Of a DNA stretch of 64,000 bases, positions 46,061-57,189 are shown one piece after another. Made by a program: the position numbers and the translations under genes. Where the stretch lies: positions 63,225,257 to 63,289,256 of the forward strand of contig NC_060060.1 of assembly GCF_020283565.1 (NCBI RefSeq), read 5' to 3'. The stretch comes from Trifolium pratense (Eukaryota > Streptophyta > Magnoliopsida > Fabales > Fabaceae). How positions within the stretch are numbered: position 1 is the stretch's first letter; the number at the start of each line of letters is the position of its first letter. The notes under the pieces were generated by a model. It was not told the DNA's origin. It saw nothing but the letters and a program-made list of their open reading frames with translations, and searched no databases.

Positions 46061-47177
46061 TGAAGGTGTGAAAACACAAGAAGGGGGGGGGGTTGAATTG
46101 TGTTTTAGCTAAGTTAAAACTTTTTCAAGTTCTTAACTCAACTACGTTCGCAGCGGATAAATAACACAAATAATAACAAGAGAGAGAGAGAGATCACACA
46201 AGCAATTTATACTGGTTCCTCTCACAAAACGAGAGTAGTCCAGTCCCCTTGCACTTCCAAGGGAGTTCACTATAATCACACAAGATTACACCTGCTCAAG
46301 CACACAAGCAAGAGACTTCTCAACAATGCTCAAGCACACAAGCTTAAGACTTCACACTTAAGCACACAAGCTTAAGTTTCACACTTAAGCACACAAGCTT
46401 AAGTTTCCTCAAGTAAAAGTAAAGTATATAAAAATATACAAGAGCTCTTAGATGAACCTAAAGAGAGCAAATACAGATAGTACAAAGTATTTGGCTAAAG
46501 TGCAAAAACACTTAATGAGAGGTTCAGAGCTTGTATACACAGAGTTCAGAGTTTGTTCAGCGCACGTTCAATTCTTGATAATTGTATATTTTGTTGTAGC
46601 TGAATCTTCTAGTATATATACCACTAGAAAGGAGTCGTTGCAAAAAGAGCCGTTGGAGTTGATAATCTTTTGTCTTCAAGCAGCCTGTCTTGATGCAGTT
46701 TGATTGTATCCAAAACTAAGAAAGAGTTTCAGGTACTTTGACTACTGCAGAGTGGACTTTCCTTATTCAGCTAACAAAACTGAAAACCCACGTTCTCAAG
46801 ATAGGACAGACAAAACAGAGGTAGCTGAACTGATCAGGCTTGAAAGGTCCTTTTCTTCATTGGTAGAAGAGTTGACTAGTAAAGAGAATCTTCACATCTT
46901 TCAAAGAGATCTTCAGAGTTTGATGAAGCTTGTAGACAGACAAGAAGTTCTGAAGTCTTCATCCTCTGAACGTTGTAACCTCTGAAGTCCAACATCTTCT
47001 GAGCGCTTGAACTTCTGAATTCACATCCTCTGAACTTCACTCAGAGCTTATATGATGCTTATATCTGCGCACTTAAAGTAAATTTTTAGTCCATTCAATT
47101 GTTAATTAATACTTTGTTATCATCAAAACCTTTATAGATTTAGGGGCAAACATTTTCAAATCAATTTTGTTCCAACA
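46061..47177 (-). repeat. 3' LTR of Sirevirus S2
   Basis: 1117 bp, TGTTGGAAC...CACCTTCA on the minus strand. The minus-strand TATA box is at ~46611-46619. Repeated CTTAAGC-ACACAA-GCTTAAG hairpins lie at 46347-46405. Two overlapping short plus-strand frames near 46452-46985 are chance ORFs inside the LTR, since they recur identically in the other LTR. Confidence 0.93.
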
Positions 47178-47622
47178 ATCTCCCCCTTTTTGATGATGAC
47201 AAACAACAGTATTAATTGACAATTGTTGTTAAATTAACTTATCATGTTTCTCTTAGGTTTATGAGGTTTGCAAGCTCCCCCTAAGATTGATACTCCTTAA
47301 AGCCAAAACTTTAAGTTATATCCATGATATTTTAATTTAGTATAAGATTAAGATAATCTGAAATAAAACAAGTTTCATATCTTTCTTCAGAGTGAGAGGT
47401 TTGCAAGCTCTCCCCCTAAGTCTCATAAGGCTAAGTTAAAATTGCACTCTTAACTTATCCTTACTTATGAAATTTATTTTAGTTTCAACTAACTTAGTCT
47501 CCGTATTAAAGTACGTAAAACAACTTTTAATTTAACGGATAAAAGCGAGATAAAAGGATAAAAACGTGGTTTCAGTTTTGAACTTATCACTTATCAATTA
47601 ATGCGTAACTACTCCCCCTTTT
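47178..47622 (-). promoter_or_regulatory. PPT and three upstream PPT-like tracts of S2
   Basis: Minus-strand AAAAAGGGGGAGAT adjoins the LTR. Further G-runs: CTTAGGGGGAGCTTGC (~47270-47286), CTTAGGGGGAGAGCTTGC (~47401-47419) and AAAAGGGGGAGTAG (47610-47623). The middle two share the flank GCTTGCAAACCTC, so they are duplicated units. Confidence 0.75.
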
Positions 47623-47734
47623 GTCATTATCAAAAAGTAAAAAAAATTTATATAATCAAGACAGTCAATGAAGAAGAGTGGTTGTTACAAAGGTGAATTA
47701 ATTTCAAAAACGAAAACCAACGCGCTCAAAGGTT

Positions 47735-47742
47735 TATAAAAA
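47735..47742 (+). promoter_or_regulatory. TATA box of the antisense gene in S2
   Basis: TATAAAAA on the plus strand, 80 bp before the ATG at 47815. S1 has TATAAATA at 79 bp before its ATG. A start site ~30 bp downstream would exclude the earlier in-frame ATG at 47758. Confidence 0.6.
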
Positions 47743-47814
47743 GGTGAACAAGTTAACATGCCATCTTCACGTAAAAACAAGAATAAACAAGTGAAGCAAG
47801 AGAAGGGAGGAATA

Positions 47815-48123
47815 ATGAAAAGATTTAGTTTACGCATCGCTGAGTTTAAGAGAAAGAAGAACGAAGAGAAACGCGAAGACGATGAGAAAGATAAAGAAGA
47901 CAACAAGAAACCACAAGAGGCTGAGATAATAATCATCTCATCAGATTCTGAGGCTGAAGAGAATGAAGATGATGCTGACTATGTTGAGTTCTTGGCTAGC
48001 TATGTTCCAGAAGAGGAACAAGAAGAAGAAGAACAAGAGCAAAACCCAGATCCCATAGAAATTTCATCAGAGGATGCTGAGGAGAAATCAGAGATTTCTT
48101 CTGAGTTTTATCCATCTGATTAG
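47815..48123 (+). CDS. Small acidic antisense-strand protein with SUMO-interaction-like motifs
   Basis: 102 codons from ATG 47815; an in-frame ATG at 47758 would add 19 residues but lies too close to the TATA box and is absent from S1. Order: basic amphipathic start MKRFSLRIAEFKRKK; a charged E/K/D stretch; KKPQEAEIIIISSDSEAEEN (residues ~33-52); DADYVEFLASYVPEEEQEEE; NPDPIEISSEDAEEKSEISS; stop. Both IIIISSDSE and PIEISSED show a hydrophobic core followed by Ser/Asp/Glu, the pattern of SUMO-interaction motifs. The gene lies opposite to gag-pol-env, between env and the 3' LTR. A damaged copy at the same place in S1 aligns throughout without internal gaps in the acidic half. I do not recognise the protein; function is inference. 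Confidence 0.75.
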   Translation: MKRFSLRIAEFKRKKNEEKREDDEKDKEDNKKPQEAEIIIISSDSEAEENEDDADYVEFLASYVPEEEQEEEEQEQNPDPIEISSEDAEEKSEISSEFYPSD

Positions 48124-48181
48124 GATTAGGTTGTCTTTTTCTTTTTCTTTTTACCAATGTACTCAACATGGTTAGATCATG

Positions 48182-48187
48182 AATAAA
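48182..48187 (+). terminator. Poly(A) signal downstream of the antisense gene
   Basis: AATAAA lies 59 bp after the stop, followed by a T-rich stretch. It would end the antisense transcript about 190 bp short of the convergent env stop at 48379. Confidence 0.5.
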
Positions 48188-48378
48188 AATTTTTCGTTTT
48201 AAAAAGCATCTTGTGTTCTTATGTTCTTATTTATCAAGACAATAAAAATAGCACAAGCAAAACAAACAAAACAAATGACAAACCACATAATCAAGAAAAG
48301 CAAACATAGCTTAAAAAAAAAATTGTTCAGAGGATAAACAGAAAATAAAAAGAAAACTTAAAACAAGTGCAGAGAATC

Positions 48379-51108
48379 CTAGGGTTTCTTAAGAAAGGCT
48401 AAGAGCTGGTCGAATTTGTCATTCAAGGATCCCACATTGGAAACTAAACCATCCACCTTGGTTTCCAATGTCTCTTGAGCAGCTCTTTGACGTTCTAAAC
48501 CTTCTTGCTGTTCCCTCAGGGCTTCTTGAAATATCTGCAATTGATCAGCCACAACAGGAGCTTGATCTTCAACCATAGGCACTTGTTCTTCAACCAAAGG
48601 TGCCTTGCCTTTATCAGAGGGTTCACCTTCCTCTGGATAATCAATCATCAGGACATCATCCTGGTTCAGCACATTCAGTACATCCTCTTCTGTGGCATCC
48701 TCATGATGTAGCTCATTTGCCAACTCGGCAACTCTAGCAGCAGCTTCTTCTAACCTTTCAGACTCAGACCTCTGAGCTTCAAGACTCTGAAACAGCTTGG
48801 AGTCTATCCAGATGACTTTGAAAGCGTTCAGACGGTGTTCAACAGCAGCAATTGCTTCCAGCTTAGCAAGTTCAAATCCAGCATGATTGAACATGGTTAA
48901 CCTTTTCAATTCAGCCCTAGCCATACTTTCCCTCAGGAAGCTTATCACATCCAAGTCTCTTCTTCCAATCACAGCCTTAATCTCTGCAGCAGCAACATCC
49001 AAAGCATTGCAAATCCTTGCCTTAATGCTTGAAACCTCTAGGTCCACATCAGAAGGACAAACTAGAAACCTGTCCTTAAGCGAAGATAATCTAACTAAGT
49101 CTTGATGAAACTGAGCGAATAGATTACCAAAAGGGTTGGATGATGATGGTGAAGGATTGGGAATGGTAGAGAGAGTAGGTGTTTCAGTAGCAGGGTTGTC
49201 AATAATCACAACTTCTGCGTCTGAAGGCTTGGGAGCACAAGTGTGAATATGCTCAGGAGAAGCATGTTCAGTACTTGGATTAGGATGGGGTTCAGGGGTT
49301 GGTTCAGATGATGAGATGTCAGAAGTGGATTCAGGGTAAATATGCTCAGGAGATGGTTCAGGAGATTTATGGTCAGGTGTTGGTTCAGGAGCAATGTGTT
49401 CAGGGGTGGTGTTAGGAGATCTAAGTGGAGAAGGTTGTTTGATAGGAGAGGTTGGTTCAGCATTTGGAATATCTGGTTGAGGTTCAGATGGTAGAATGTC
49501 AGGTTGAGGTTGAGGTTGAGGTGATTTAGGTTTAGGAGGTGAGCTAGATTTGTGTTGAGTTTCATGAGAAGGAGGGTGATTATTGAGAGGGTCAGGGCTC
49601 AGATGTTTTTCAAGTTCAGATAGGGGGTTATCAGAGGTTGGAATATCAGAGGTTGGTAAAATAGTTCTGAGAGGTTTGGTGTAACCTATTCCAATCTCAT
49701 TTTCATTAAAATCATACTTAGTAGACTTACCTTTATCTTTGGAACTAGGAGCAGGTCTTTTCCTCAAACGAGCAGCCAGAGTCTCTTCATCAGATTCAGT
49801 CTCATCTTCTGACGTAGATTCTTCAGATGAACTGTCTTCCTCAACAACAATAGGCTGTTTGGAAGCTCCCTCAGCAGCCTTGTTTGCAGTTTCTTCATGC
49901 TTCCTCTTAGTCCTTTGCTCAGCCATAGATTGTTCAACTTTGACTTTCTTCTGAGCCAAAAGATCTGGCTTAGGTAGAACATCTTGAGCTTCAGCCTTTC
50001 TCTTTGGTTTCCTCTTAGGGTTATACAGATTTACAGGGGCAGGAGGAACCATACTCCTGTCAACAACAAAACCTTCTTGTCTGAGCACTTCCAAGTAGTC
50101 CTGAATTACATGCTCAGCATCAGCTTCAGATATAACTGGGTAGCCTTCTACATACAGACGATCTTCAAGCCTAACAGAGAACTCTTGTGGGGGAGCAACA
50201 GGCTTAGATGCAATCAAACGCATCTTGGACAGAAAACTGGCGTTCAGAATCTCTGGATAAAACTTCTTCTGAACCAATTCTGGGTGGAATTTCCTTAAGT
50301 TCTGAACAACATGACCTTGATGCAGAAGGTCTGACAGCAACCTAGGATAAACTATAGTAGTTTTCCTCTGAGATTTACTTGCAAAAATGGCTTCACAAAT
50401 CCTTTCAAAAAAGTAATCTCCAAGATTAACCTTCTTTCCTGTCAGAAGGAAATACAGCAGATGACGATGAGTCCAGGAGATTGTATCAGTCCCACCAACC
50501 CTTGGACTGATAGCTGCTAAGATGATCTTGAAAAGAACTCTACATTCATCAGTCAAACCCTTGACTTTCCCTTTTAAGGAGAAGTCTGTGCAAATGAGAT
50601 GCAGAAGATCATCTCTGTATCTTGTATCCTTTTCAAACACATCTAACTCTATCCCAGAGTTAGGTAGACCAAGAAGAGCATTGAAATGAATAGGCGAGAG
50701 TGCCATGTTCATCCCACAGATATTTGACCTAATCTGTACACCTGTATAATCCAGCAAACCCATTTCCTTCCTAGTTTTACCCTTCAGACTAGGATTCCTT
50801 TCTATTGCAGCAAGCTCTTCCTTCTTAGCTTCATGCTTATCAAACACCTTTGCTTTCATCCAGAATTTCTTCAACAAATCTGGGTAGATAGGACCGTTAA
50901 GCATGTCGAAGTACTTATCCCAACCTTGAGTGATAAAGTACTTTTTAACTTCAAACCCATTAGCTTGTAGACCGTCGAAATCAACCATCTTCTCTGAAAG
51001 AAAAGTGAGTTCAGATTCTGGAAACTCCATCTCGTTCCCAACGATCTGAAGATTTTTAAATATAAACGGTGGAATCCTTTTTGACGAAGAAGACGAAGCA
51101 CCAGCCAT
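48379..51108 (-). CDS. Env-position protein of S2 (putative plant transposon protein family), intact
   Basis: 909 codons. Residues 1-360: conserved folded region (IPPFIFKNLQIVGNEMEFPE, GLTDECRVLFKIIL, DTISWTHRHLLYFLLTGKK, QDYLEVLRQEGF). Around 365-375: basic cluster PKRKPKRKAE. Around 410-440: acidic Ser/Glu region containing PIVVEEDSSSEE. About 500-640: Pro/Ser/Glu repeats of the type PEHIxPEPTPDH. About 645: AEVVIIDNPATE. Then an all-helical part, and a C-terminal heptad-rich helix (LETKVDGLVSNVGSLNDKFD) likely to be a coiled coil. No N-terminal hydrophobic signal, transmembrane span or glycoprotein-like Cys pattern is visible. The position equals the env-like gene of SIRE1, but the composition points to a nuclear or adaptor protein. 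Confidence 0.88.
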   Translation of the reverse strand: MAGASSSSSKRIPPFIFKNLQIVGNEMEFPESELTFLSEKMVDFDGLQANGFEVKKYFITQGWDKYFDMLNGPIYPDLLKKFWMKAKVFDKHEAKKEELAAIERNPSLKGKTRKEMGLLDYTGVQIRSNICGMNMALSPIHFNALLGLPNSGIELDVFEKDTRYRDDLLHLICTDFSLKGKVKGLTDECRVLFKIILAAISPRVGGTDTISWTHRHLLYFLLTGKKVNLGDYFFERICEAIFASKSQRKTTIVYPRLLSDLLHQGHVVQNLRKFHPELVQKKFYPEILNASFLSKMRLIASKPVAPPQEFSVRLEDRLYVEGYPVISEADAEHVIQDYLEVLRQEGFVVDRSMVPPAPVNLYNPKRKPKRKAEAQDVLPKPDLLAQKKVKVEQSMAEQRTKRKHEETANKAAEGASKQPIVVEEDSSSEESTSEDETESDEETLAARLRKRPAPSSKDKGKSTKYDFNENEIGIGYTKPLRTILPTSDIPTSDNPLSELEKHLSPDPLNNHPPSHETQHKSSSPPKPKSPQPQPQPDILPSEPQPDIPNAEPTSPIKQPSPLRSPNTTPEHIAPEPTPDHKSPEPSPEHIYPESTSDISSSEPTPEPHPNPSTEHASPEHIHTCAPKPSDAEVVIIDNPATETPTLSTIPNPSPSSSNPFGNLFAQFHQDLVRLSSLKDRFLVCPSDVDLEVSSIKARICNALDVAAAEIKAVIGRRDLDVISFLRESMARAELKRLTMFNHAGFELAKLEAIAAVEHRLNAFKVIWIDSKLFQSLEAQRSESERLEEAAARVAELANELHHEDATEEDVLNVLNQDDVLMIDYPEEGEPSDKGKAPLVEEQVPMVEDQAPVVADQLQIFQEALREQQEGLERQRAAQETLETKVDGLVSNVGSLNDKFDQLLAFLKKP

Positions 51109-51561
51109 TGTTGGAGATTAGGGTAAGGTTTGGAAAAACTAACGAGAGAGAAAGAAAGTTTGATGGAGGTTTAGAGAGAATATGAAAGTGTAGGTTGTGA
51201 AAGTGAATAGTGTGCAAGTGTATTGTGTAAGTTTTATTTAAATGCACACAGTTAACACGAAAATAGCAAATTTGGGAAGTTACGCTAATTGACAGAAAGT
51301 TGAATACCAAAAATCATCATTAACCACCCACTACCTGACACACGTAGACCACGTGCAGAAATTTACTTGGTAACTGCTATTTTAATGGACAACTGTTCAG
51401 CAGTGAATACTAAACGTTTCCCACTTAAATAGTTCAGAGCCTCTGAGTTATTTAAAATTCTCTATCAGAGTTAAGTACTTCAGAGCTTATGTATCAGATG
51501 TTCTGAATCATAAGTTCTGATATACATAACCTCTTACACTTTAATTGCCAAAAAAAATTTT
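51109..51561 (-). promoter_or_regulatory. pol-env spacer of S2 with promoter-like features
   Basis: On the minus strand, upstream to downstream: CACGTG G-box (51350-51355), an ATTTAAATAAAA box (~51232-51243), then a CT-rich, stop-free-looking leader to the env ATG. The same elements are in S1 at similar distances, so they are either an internal promoter or a conserved leader and splice region for env. Confidence 0.45.
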
Positions 51562-54500
51562 TCATTCAGAGATTGAAAACATGTTCAGATGTTTCTTTAT
51601 AAAATCAAATCTTTCAACAGATAAAGCTTTAGTAAATATATCAGCCCATTGATTTTCAGTATCAACAAACTTGATATCTATAATGCCTCTCTGAACATAA
51701 TCTCTGATAAAATGGTGTTTAATTTCAATATGTTTGGCTCTAGAGTGTAGAATAGGATTTTTAGATAAATGAATGGCTGCAGTATTATCACAATATAAAG
51801 GAATATTGTTACTGCTTACCTGATAATCTTCTAACTGATATTTTAGCCAGAGTAGTTGTGTACAACACTTAGCTGCTGAAATGTATTCTGCTTCTGCTGT
51901 AGACAAAGCTATAGTAGTTTGTCTCTTACTAGCCCAGGAGATAAGGTTTTCACCAACAAATTGACAATTGCCACTTGTGGATTTTCTTTCAATTTTATCT
52001 CCAGCATAGTCAGCATCACAGAATCCATTTAGCGCATAATCATTGGATTTCTTATAGAGAAGTCCAAGATTAGTTGTTCCTTTCAGATACCTGAAGATTC
52101 TCTTTACAGCTGTAAGATGAGATTCTCTAGGATCTGACTGGAATCTTGCACATAAGCATACACTGAATAAAATATCTGGTCTAGAGGCTGTCAGATAGAG
52201 TAAGGAACCAATCATACCTCTGTAGACCTTTTGATCTACCTTTCCTTCATCATCTGACTTGCCCATGTTGGTAGTTGGATGCATAGGAGTATTCATTATC
52301 TTGCAGTCATCTAGATTGAATTTCTTCAGAAGTTCTTTAGTGTATTTTGATTGATGAACATAAGTTCCTTCCTTCTTCTGATTGATTTGAATTCCAAGAA
52401 AGAACTTCAACTCTCCCATCATGCTCATTTCAAATTCATCCTGCATTATCTTAGAAAAATTCTTGCACAAAGCAGCATTAGTTGAACCAAAAATAATATC
52501 ATCAACATAAATTTGAATGATTAAAATGTCTTCTTTGGTTATTCTTCTAAAGAGTGTGCAGTCAACCTTTCCTTTTTCAAAACCTTTTTCAAGAAGGAAA
52601 TTACTGAGTCTATCATACCAAGCTCTTGGAGCTTGTTTCAGACCATACAGTGATTTCTTCAGTTTAAAAACATGTTCTGGGTTTGAGACATCTTCAAAAC
52701 CAGGAGGTTGCTTAACATACACTTCTTCAGAAATGAAACCATTTAAGAAGGCACTTTTAACATCCATCTGATACAAGGTTATTCCATGATTAACAGCATA
52801 AGATAGAAGTAACCTGATTGCTTCAAGTCTAGCAACTGGTGCAAAGGTTTCAGTATAGTCAATCCCCTCTTGTTGACTATAACCTTGTGCAACCAATCTA
52901 GCCTTGTTTCTTACCACTTCACCTTGTTCATTCAGCTTGTTTCTGAATACCCATTTTGTTCCAATAATGTTCTTGTGTGAAGGCTTAGGCACTAGAGTCC
53001 ACACATCATTCCTTTGAAATTGATTCAGCTCTTCTTGCATTGCTACAATCCAAGCATCATCTTTCAGAGCTTCATCAATCTTTGATGGTTCCATCATTGA
53101 GATAAGACCAACTAATGATTCCTCATTTCTCAGTTGAGATCTTGTCTTCCTTGGACTATCCTTGTTGCCTAAGATCAGTTCCTCTGGATGTGATGATTTG
53201 TATTTGAAGGTATTTCTTGGAGGCTCATCATCTTCAGACTCATCAACATCAGGTTCAGCAGTTGCTTCAGTTCTTTGTTGTACAGAGTCTGTAGGAACTG
53301 TTGTATTCAGAGGTTCTTCAGAAAATGGATGTTCTGAGTAGTTTGGAATATCTGAATATTGATCCTCTGATACCTGAAATCTAGACAAACCTTCCACAAG
53401 CTCTGACACTTGGTCAGGCTCTTTGTCATCAAATTTGACATGCATACTTTCTTCCACAGTGTGTGTTTCAGAAATATACAGTCTGTATGCTTTTGAGCGT
53501 TCAGAGTATCCTATAAAAATACCCTTATAACCTCTAGCATCAAATTTCTTTAGATGGACTTTGTTGTTCAAGATATAACATGTACATCCAAACTGATGAA
53601 AATAAGAAATGTCAGGTTTTCTTCCTTTGAACAATTCATAAGCAGTTTTGTTCAACTTAGATCTGATATAGATTCTATTTTGAACATAACATGCTGTGTT
53701 TACAGCTTCTGCCCACAGAAACTTTGCTACATTTGTTTCATGCATCATGGTTCTGGCCATTTCTTGCAGAGTTCTATTCTTCCTTTCTACAACCCCATTT
53801 TGTTGAGGCGTTCTAGGAGAAGAGAATTCATGCAGAATGCCATATTTTTCACAAAAGTTTTCAAAAGGTTCATTTTCAAATTCTCCACCATGATCACTTC
53901 TAACTTTTAAAATAGTGTAGCCTTTTTCATTTTGAATTTGTTTGCAGAAGATGCTAAACTCATCATAAGCTTCATCCTTTGTTCTAAGGAATTTTACCCA
54001 AGTCCATCTACTGTAATCATCAACAATTACTAATCCATACTTCTTTCCATTGATAGAAGCAGTGTTAACTGGTCCAAAAAGATCAATGTGAAGAAGTTCC
54101 AATGGTCTTGTGGTAGAAACAATGTTCTTAGGTTTAAAAGAAGATTTTGTAATCTTTCCTTTTTGACATGAACCACAAAGTGTATTTGAGTGATATTTGA
54201 TTTTAGGTAAACCTCTGACAAGGTCAAGCTTGCTAAGCTTAGAGATTAACCTCCAGTTAGCATGGCCTAACCTCTTATGCCAGATCCATTTTTCTTCACT
54301 CAAGGTCAAAAGACACATCACTTTTTGTTCATTCAAATCAGAAAGATTAATTTTATAAACATTGTTCTTTCTAAGACCTTTGAATATAATGGAGTTATCA
54401 GATTGTTTGGTTACAGTACATGATTCCTTATTAAAAATGACTACATAACCATTGTCACAAAATTGACTTATGCTCAATAGATTATGCTTAAGTCCATCAA

Positions 54501-54720
54501 CTAACCAAACATCATTAATAGATAGGGAAGAATTACCTACTGTACCTGTACCTATTATCTTTCCTTTCTGATTTCCTCCAAAGCCAACAGAACCTCCTTC
54601 TTTCATGGTTAGCTTGGAAAACAGTTGTTTGTCACTAGTCATGTGCCTTGAACACCCACTATCCAGATACCATGAGTGTTTCATGATATTTCTTTGAGTA
54701 GCAGGCTGTATGAGAAACAA
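51562..54720 (-). CDS. pol: Copia-type Pol polyprotein of S2 (protease, integrase, RT, RNase H), intact
   Basis: 1052 codons. The frame begins with TTG just after the gag stop and has no nearby ATG, so expression probably depends on recoding or internal initiation. Domains in order: aspartic protease (DSGCSRHMT, ~20-28); integrase zinc-binding H/C region (HKRLGHANW...CGSCQKGK, ~115-165); integrase core with D (HIDLFGPV, ~212), D (RSDHGGEF, ~275) and E (GVVERKNR, ~311), D35E-like spacing; RT ([45 protein letters not shown], catalytic YVDD at ~738-741); RNase H (DADYAGD ~903, [21 protein letters not shown], ending DIFTKAL). Integrase precedes RT, which defines Ty1/copia. All catalytic residues looked for are present. 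Confidence 0.95.
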   Translation of the reverse strand: MFLIQPATQRNIMKHSWYLDSGCSRHMTSDKQLFSKLTMKEGGSVGFGGNQKGKIIGTGTVGNSSLSINDVWLVDGLKHNLLSISQFCDNGYVVIFNKESCTVTKQSDNSIIFKGLRKNNVYKINLSDLNEQKVMCLLTLSEEKWIWHKRLGHANWRLISKLSKLDLVRGLPKIKYHSNTLCGSCQKGKITKSSFKPKNIVSTTRPLELLHIDLFGPVNTASINGKKYGLVIVDDYSRWTWVKFLRTKDEAYDEFSIFCKQIQNEKGYTILKVRSDHGGEFENEPFENFCEKYGILHEFSSPRTPQQNGVVERKNRTLQEMARTMMHETNVAKFLWAEAVNTACYVQNRIYIRSKLNKTAYELFKGRKPDISYFHQFGCTCYILNNKVHLKKFDARGYKGIFIGYSERSKAYRLYISETHTVEESMHVKFDDKEPDQVSELVEGLSRFQVSEDQYSDIPNYSEHPFSEEPLNTTVPTDSVQQRTEATAEPDVDESEDDEPPRNTFKYKSSHPEELILGNKDSPRKTRSQLRNEESLVGLISMMEPSKIDEALKDDAWIVAMQEELNQFQRNDVWTLVPKPSHKNIIGTKWVFRNKLNEQGEVVRNKARLVAQGYSQQEGIDYTETFAPVARLEAIRLLLSYAVNHGITLYQMDVKSAFLNGFISEEVYVKQPPGFEDVSNPEHVFKLKKSLYGLKQAPRAWYDRLSNFLLEKGFEKGKVDCTLFRRITKEDILIIQIYVDDIIFGSTNAALCKNFSKIMQDEFEMSMMGELKFFLGIQINQKKEGTYVHQSKYTKELLKKFNLDDCKIMNTPMHPTTNMGKSDDEGKVDQKVYRGMIGSLLYLTASRPDILFSVCLCARFQSDPRESHLTAVKRIFRYLKGTTNLGLLYKKSNDYALNGFCDADYAGDKIERKSTSGNCQFVGENLISWASKRQTTIALSTAEAEYISAAKCCTQLLWLKYQLEDYQVSSNNIPLYCDNTAAIHLSKNPILHSRAKHIEIKHHFIRDYVQRGIIDIKFVDTENQWADIFTKALSVERFDFIKKHLNMFSISE

Positions 54721-54722
54721 CT

Positions 54723-57119
54723 TTAATCACTAAGATGGAACTCTTTATCACAGTTAATGATAAAGTCATCCCAATATTCTTCCTCTTCATTTATCAAGTT
54801 CTGATTGTTAACTTGAGAACTTGTCAGCCATTGGTCTAGGACATAAGCCCTTCTTCCTTTGCATAGGACTTGTTTCCATACTCTAGGTAGGACATATCCT
54901 TTCCTAGTTGGTAAATCTGAATGATACATAATTTCAACTTTTGGTACCCATCTTCTGGGTCCACGCTTGTTAGTCCACAAATGTTTACTGTGTTGTTGAG
55001 TGTGAGAGAAAGATTTTGGTTTGGAATAATAACTCTTTTGAAAATGTTTCTTAGTTTGAGTTCTGTTATTATTCCAGGACTTGGATTGTTTATGCTTCCA
55101 GAGTTTGTATTTATCACCAGTCCATTGATTTGACTGGTTATATTTACTGACTCTAGAATCATAAATAACCTTAGTCTTATGTTGCCTCTGAGGTTTGAGG
55201 TTTGACTTTCTTTTAAGAATTTCTGAGCCCTTAGGTTGACTTTTCTCATGAACAAGAATTCCTCTGGTTCCAGAAGTTGAAGCCTCAGATTTTGAAACTT
55301 TCAGAACATCTGAACTAATACTGTCAAGTTCTGAATAGCTTTTATCTTCTGAGCTTTTCTTCCCAGATCCTGAGGAACTTGGTTCCTCTGAGTTGTCATT
55401 TCCCAAATCTCTCAGATTATTGTCCTCATCTTCCAGAGTACCAAATTTCTTTCCTTCTTCACTCTGAGGTACAACATAGTAAACCCAAGATTTTCCAACC
55501 TTTTTGGGATAGGTCTTTAGCTTTGAATATGTTCTACCATATTCATAGCCAAGTCCCTCTCCTCTATGTCTCATGAAATTATAAACAAGATTAGCAGCTT
55601 TGCTCTTACCAAGGTTGAGATGCACAAACTGTTGAAGAGCTATTTCCTGCTCATCAATAGGTTTGTGACAAACAGCACAACCCTTTTCAAAGTCATTTAC
55701 TCTATTCAGAGTTTCTTGATATAGACCTTGAAAATGTTCTGCTTGTTCAGTCAGAGTGTTAAGCTTTTCTTGTAAAACTTTTTGTTTACTTAACACTCTG
55801 AGATGTTTCTCAATGACCTTGTTAAGTGCTGTTATAAGTTGAGATTTAGAGCAGTCAGAAAATACCTCATCAGTTACTTCAGAATCTGATTCTGATTCTG
55901 ATTCATCGTCTGAGTTTGCATCTGAGTCAGCTGAAGCCATCAGGGCTAGATTTGCTTCTTCTTCTTCCTCAACTTCTTCCTCAGATGATAGCTCTTCAAA
56001 GGTAGCCATCAGACTCTTTCTCAATTTACTCTTGAATTGTTGCTTCTTTGAGCTGTATCTTTTGCTTTTGTCTTTAGCAGACATTTCTGGACAGTCAGCA
56101 ATAAAGTGTCCTGGCTTCTTACAGTTGAAGCAGTTCTTCTGATCATCCTTTTTGCTGACAAAATTTCTGGAGCTGTTACCTCCTCTGAAATTTCTTTTGT
56201 TAAATCTGTTCCATTGCTGAAACTTGGTGAATAAAGCAAACTCATCCTCATTCATCTCATCCTCTTGACCATCAGCAGAAGATTCTTCTTCAATATCAAG
56301 AAGCTGAGTCTTAAGAGCCTTAGAAGTAGTCTTAGTTGACTGTAAAGCCACTGACTTGGACTTCTTCTTAGTTTCTGAGTCAGCATCCAGAACCATCTCA
56401 TGGCTTCTGAGATTGCTTATCAGAGCTTCAAGACTCAGAGTCTTGAGATTTTGAGCTTCCTCTATTGCAGTGACCTTGGGTCTCCAAGCAATAGGAAGAC
56501 TTCTCAGAATCTTCTGAACATGATCATAGGTGGAATAACTTCTTTTGAGAGCTTTAAGACCAGATACAAGGATTTGAAACCTTGTAAACATAGTCTCAAT
56601 GTTTTCATCTTGTTGCATAGTGAATAGTTCATATTGCCTTATCAAAAGACTAGCTTTAGCCTCTTGAACCTTTTCATTACCATCATAGGTAGCACACATA
56701 GAATCAAAGATAGATTTAGCAGTAGACTTGTCCTCTATTCTGACATAATCTTCATGTCTAATAGCACCAACAACAATGTCCTTTACTCTATGATGCTTAG
56801 TGTAGGTTTTTAAGTTAGCTGGTGTGAGTAACTTTCTATGCTCAATGGACAATCTTCCATGTTCATTTAAGTTTTCAAAAGTTACTCCCAACTCAACCAA
56901 ATCCCACAACTCATGATCAATAGCAGTAATATTGCTATACAATCTCTCTTTCCACCACTCAAATAATGAAGCATCACCATTGAATATAGGGGCTTTTCTG
57001 TTGCCACTATGTTCATGTGATTCATTACTTAAGTAGTCATAACCAAAAGCATTTCTAGGACCACCACCAGCACCACTGACCTCACCGGTTCTAGTGCTAC
57101 TATCGTCTCCTCCAGACAT
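54723..57119 (-). CDS. gag: Gag of S2, intact
   Basis: 798 codons from ATG 57117-57119. Regions: Gly/Ser-rich N-terminus; copia Gag core ([59 protein letters not shown]); zinc knuckle [14 protein letters not shown] (CX2CX4HX4C) near residue 335; Glu-rich acidic region; coiled-coil-like helix; a second Cys/His motif [13 protein letters not shown] near residue 490; and a long basic Ser/Lys/Tyr/Gln-rich tail. The length exceeds that of small copia Gags and fits Sireviruses, whose Gag has an extended C-terminus. The stop (54723-54725) is followed two bases later by the pol frame; a TGA in the pol frame immediately upstream rules out a long overlap. Confidence 0.93.
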   Translation of the reverse strand: MSGGDDSSTRTGEVSGAGGGPRNAFGYDYLSNESHEHSGNRKAPIFNGDASLFEWWKERLYSNITAIDHELWDLVELGVTFENLNEHGRLSIEHRKLLTPANLKTYTKHHRVKDIVVGAIRHEDYVRIEDKSTAKSIFDSMCATYDGNEKVQEAKASLLIRQYELFTMQQDENIETMFTRFQILVSGLKALKRSYSTYDHVQKILRSLPIAWRPKVTAIEEAQNLKTLSLEALISNLRSHEMVLDADSETKKKSKSVALQSTKTTSKALKTQLLDIEEESSADGQEDEMNEDEFALFTKFQQWNRFNKRNFRGGNSSRNFVSKKDDQKNCFNCKKPGHFIADCPEMSAKDKSKRYSSKKQQFKSKLRKSLMATFEELSSEEEVEEEEEANLALMASADSDANSDDESESESDSEVTDEVFSDCSKSQLITALNKVIEKHLRVLSKQKVLQEKLNTLTEQAEHFQGLYQETLNRVNDFEKGCAVCHKPIDEQEIALQQFVHLNLGKSKAANLVYNFMRHRGEGLGYEYGRTYSKLKTYPKKVGKSWVYYVVPQSEEGKKFGTLEDEDNNLRDLGNDNSEEPSSSGSGKKSSEDKSYSELDSISSDVLKVSKSEASTSGTRGILVHEKSQPKGSEILKRKSNLKPQRQHKTKVIYDSRVSKYNQSNQWTGDKYKLWKHKQSKSWNNNRTQTKKHFQKSYYSKPKSFSHTQQHSKHLWTNKRGPRRWVPKVEIMYHSDLPTRKGYVLPRVWKQVLCKGRRAYVLDQWLTSSQVNNQNLINEEEEYWDDFIINCDKEFHLSD

Positions 57120-57175
57120 AGTGTTCTCACAAGATCTTTACTGTCTCACTGTTAAGTGAAAGTAACAGACCAGGT

Positions 57176-57187
57176 GCTCTGATGCCA
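57176..57187 (-). promoter_or_regulatory. Primer-binding site of S2
   Basis: Minus strand TGGCATCAGAGC next to the 5' LTR, the tRNA-iMet site with one T-to-C difference. Confidence 0.85.
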
Positions 57188-57189
57188 AT

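Noticed and set aside
46452..46985. Two plus-strand ORFs (83 and 93 codons) as genes
   Set aside because: They lie wholly inside the S2 LTR, recur almost unchanged in the other LTR (57579-58112), and have no known motif.
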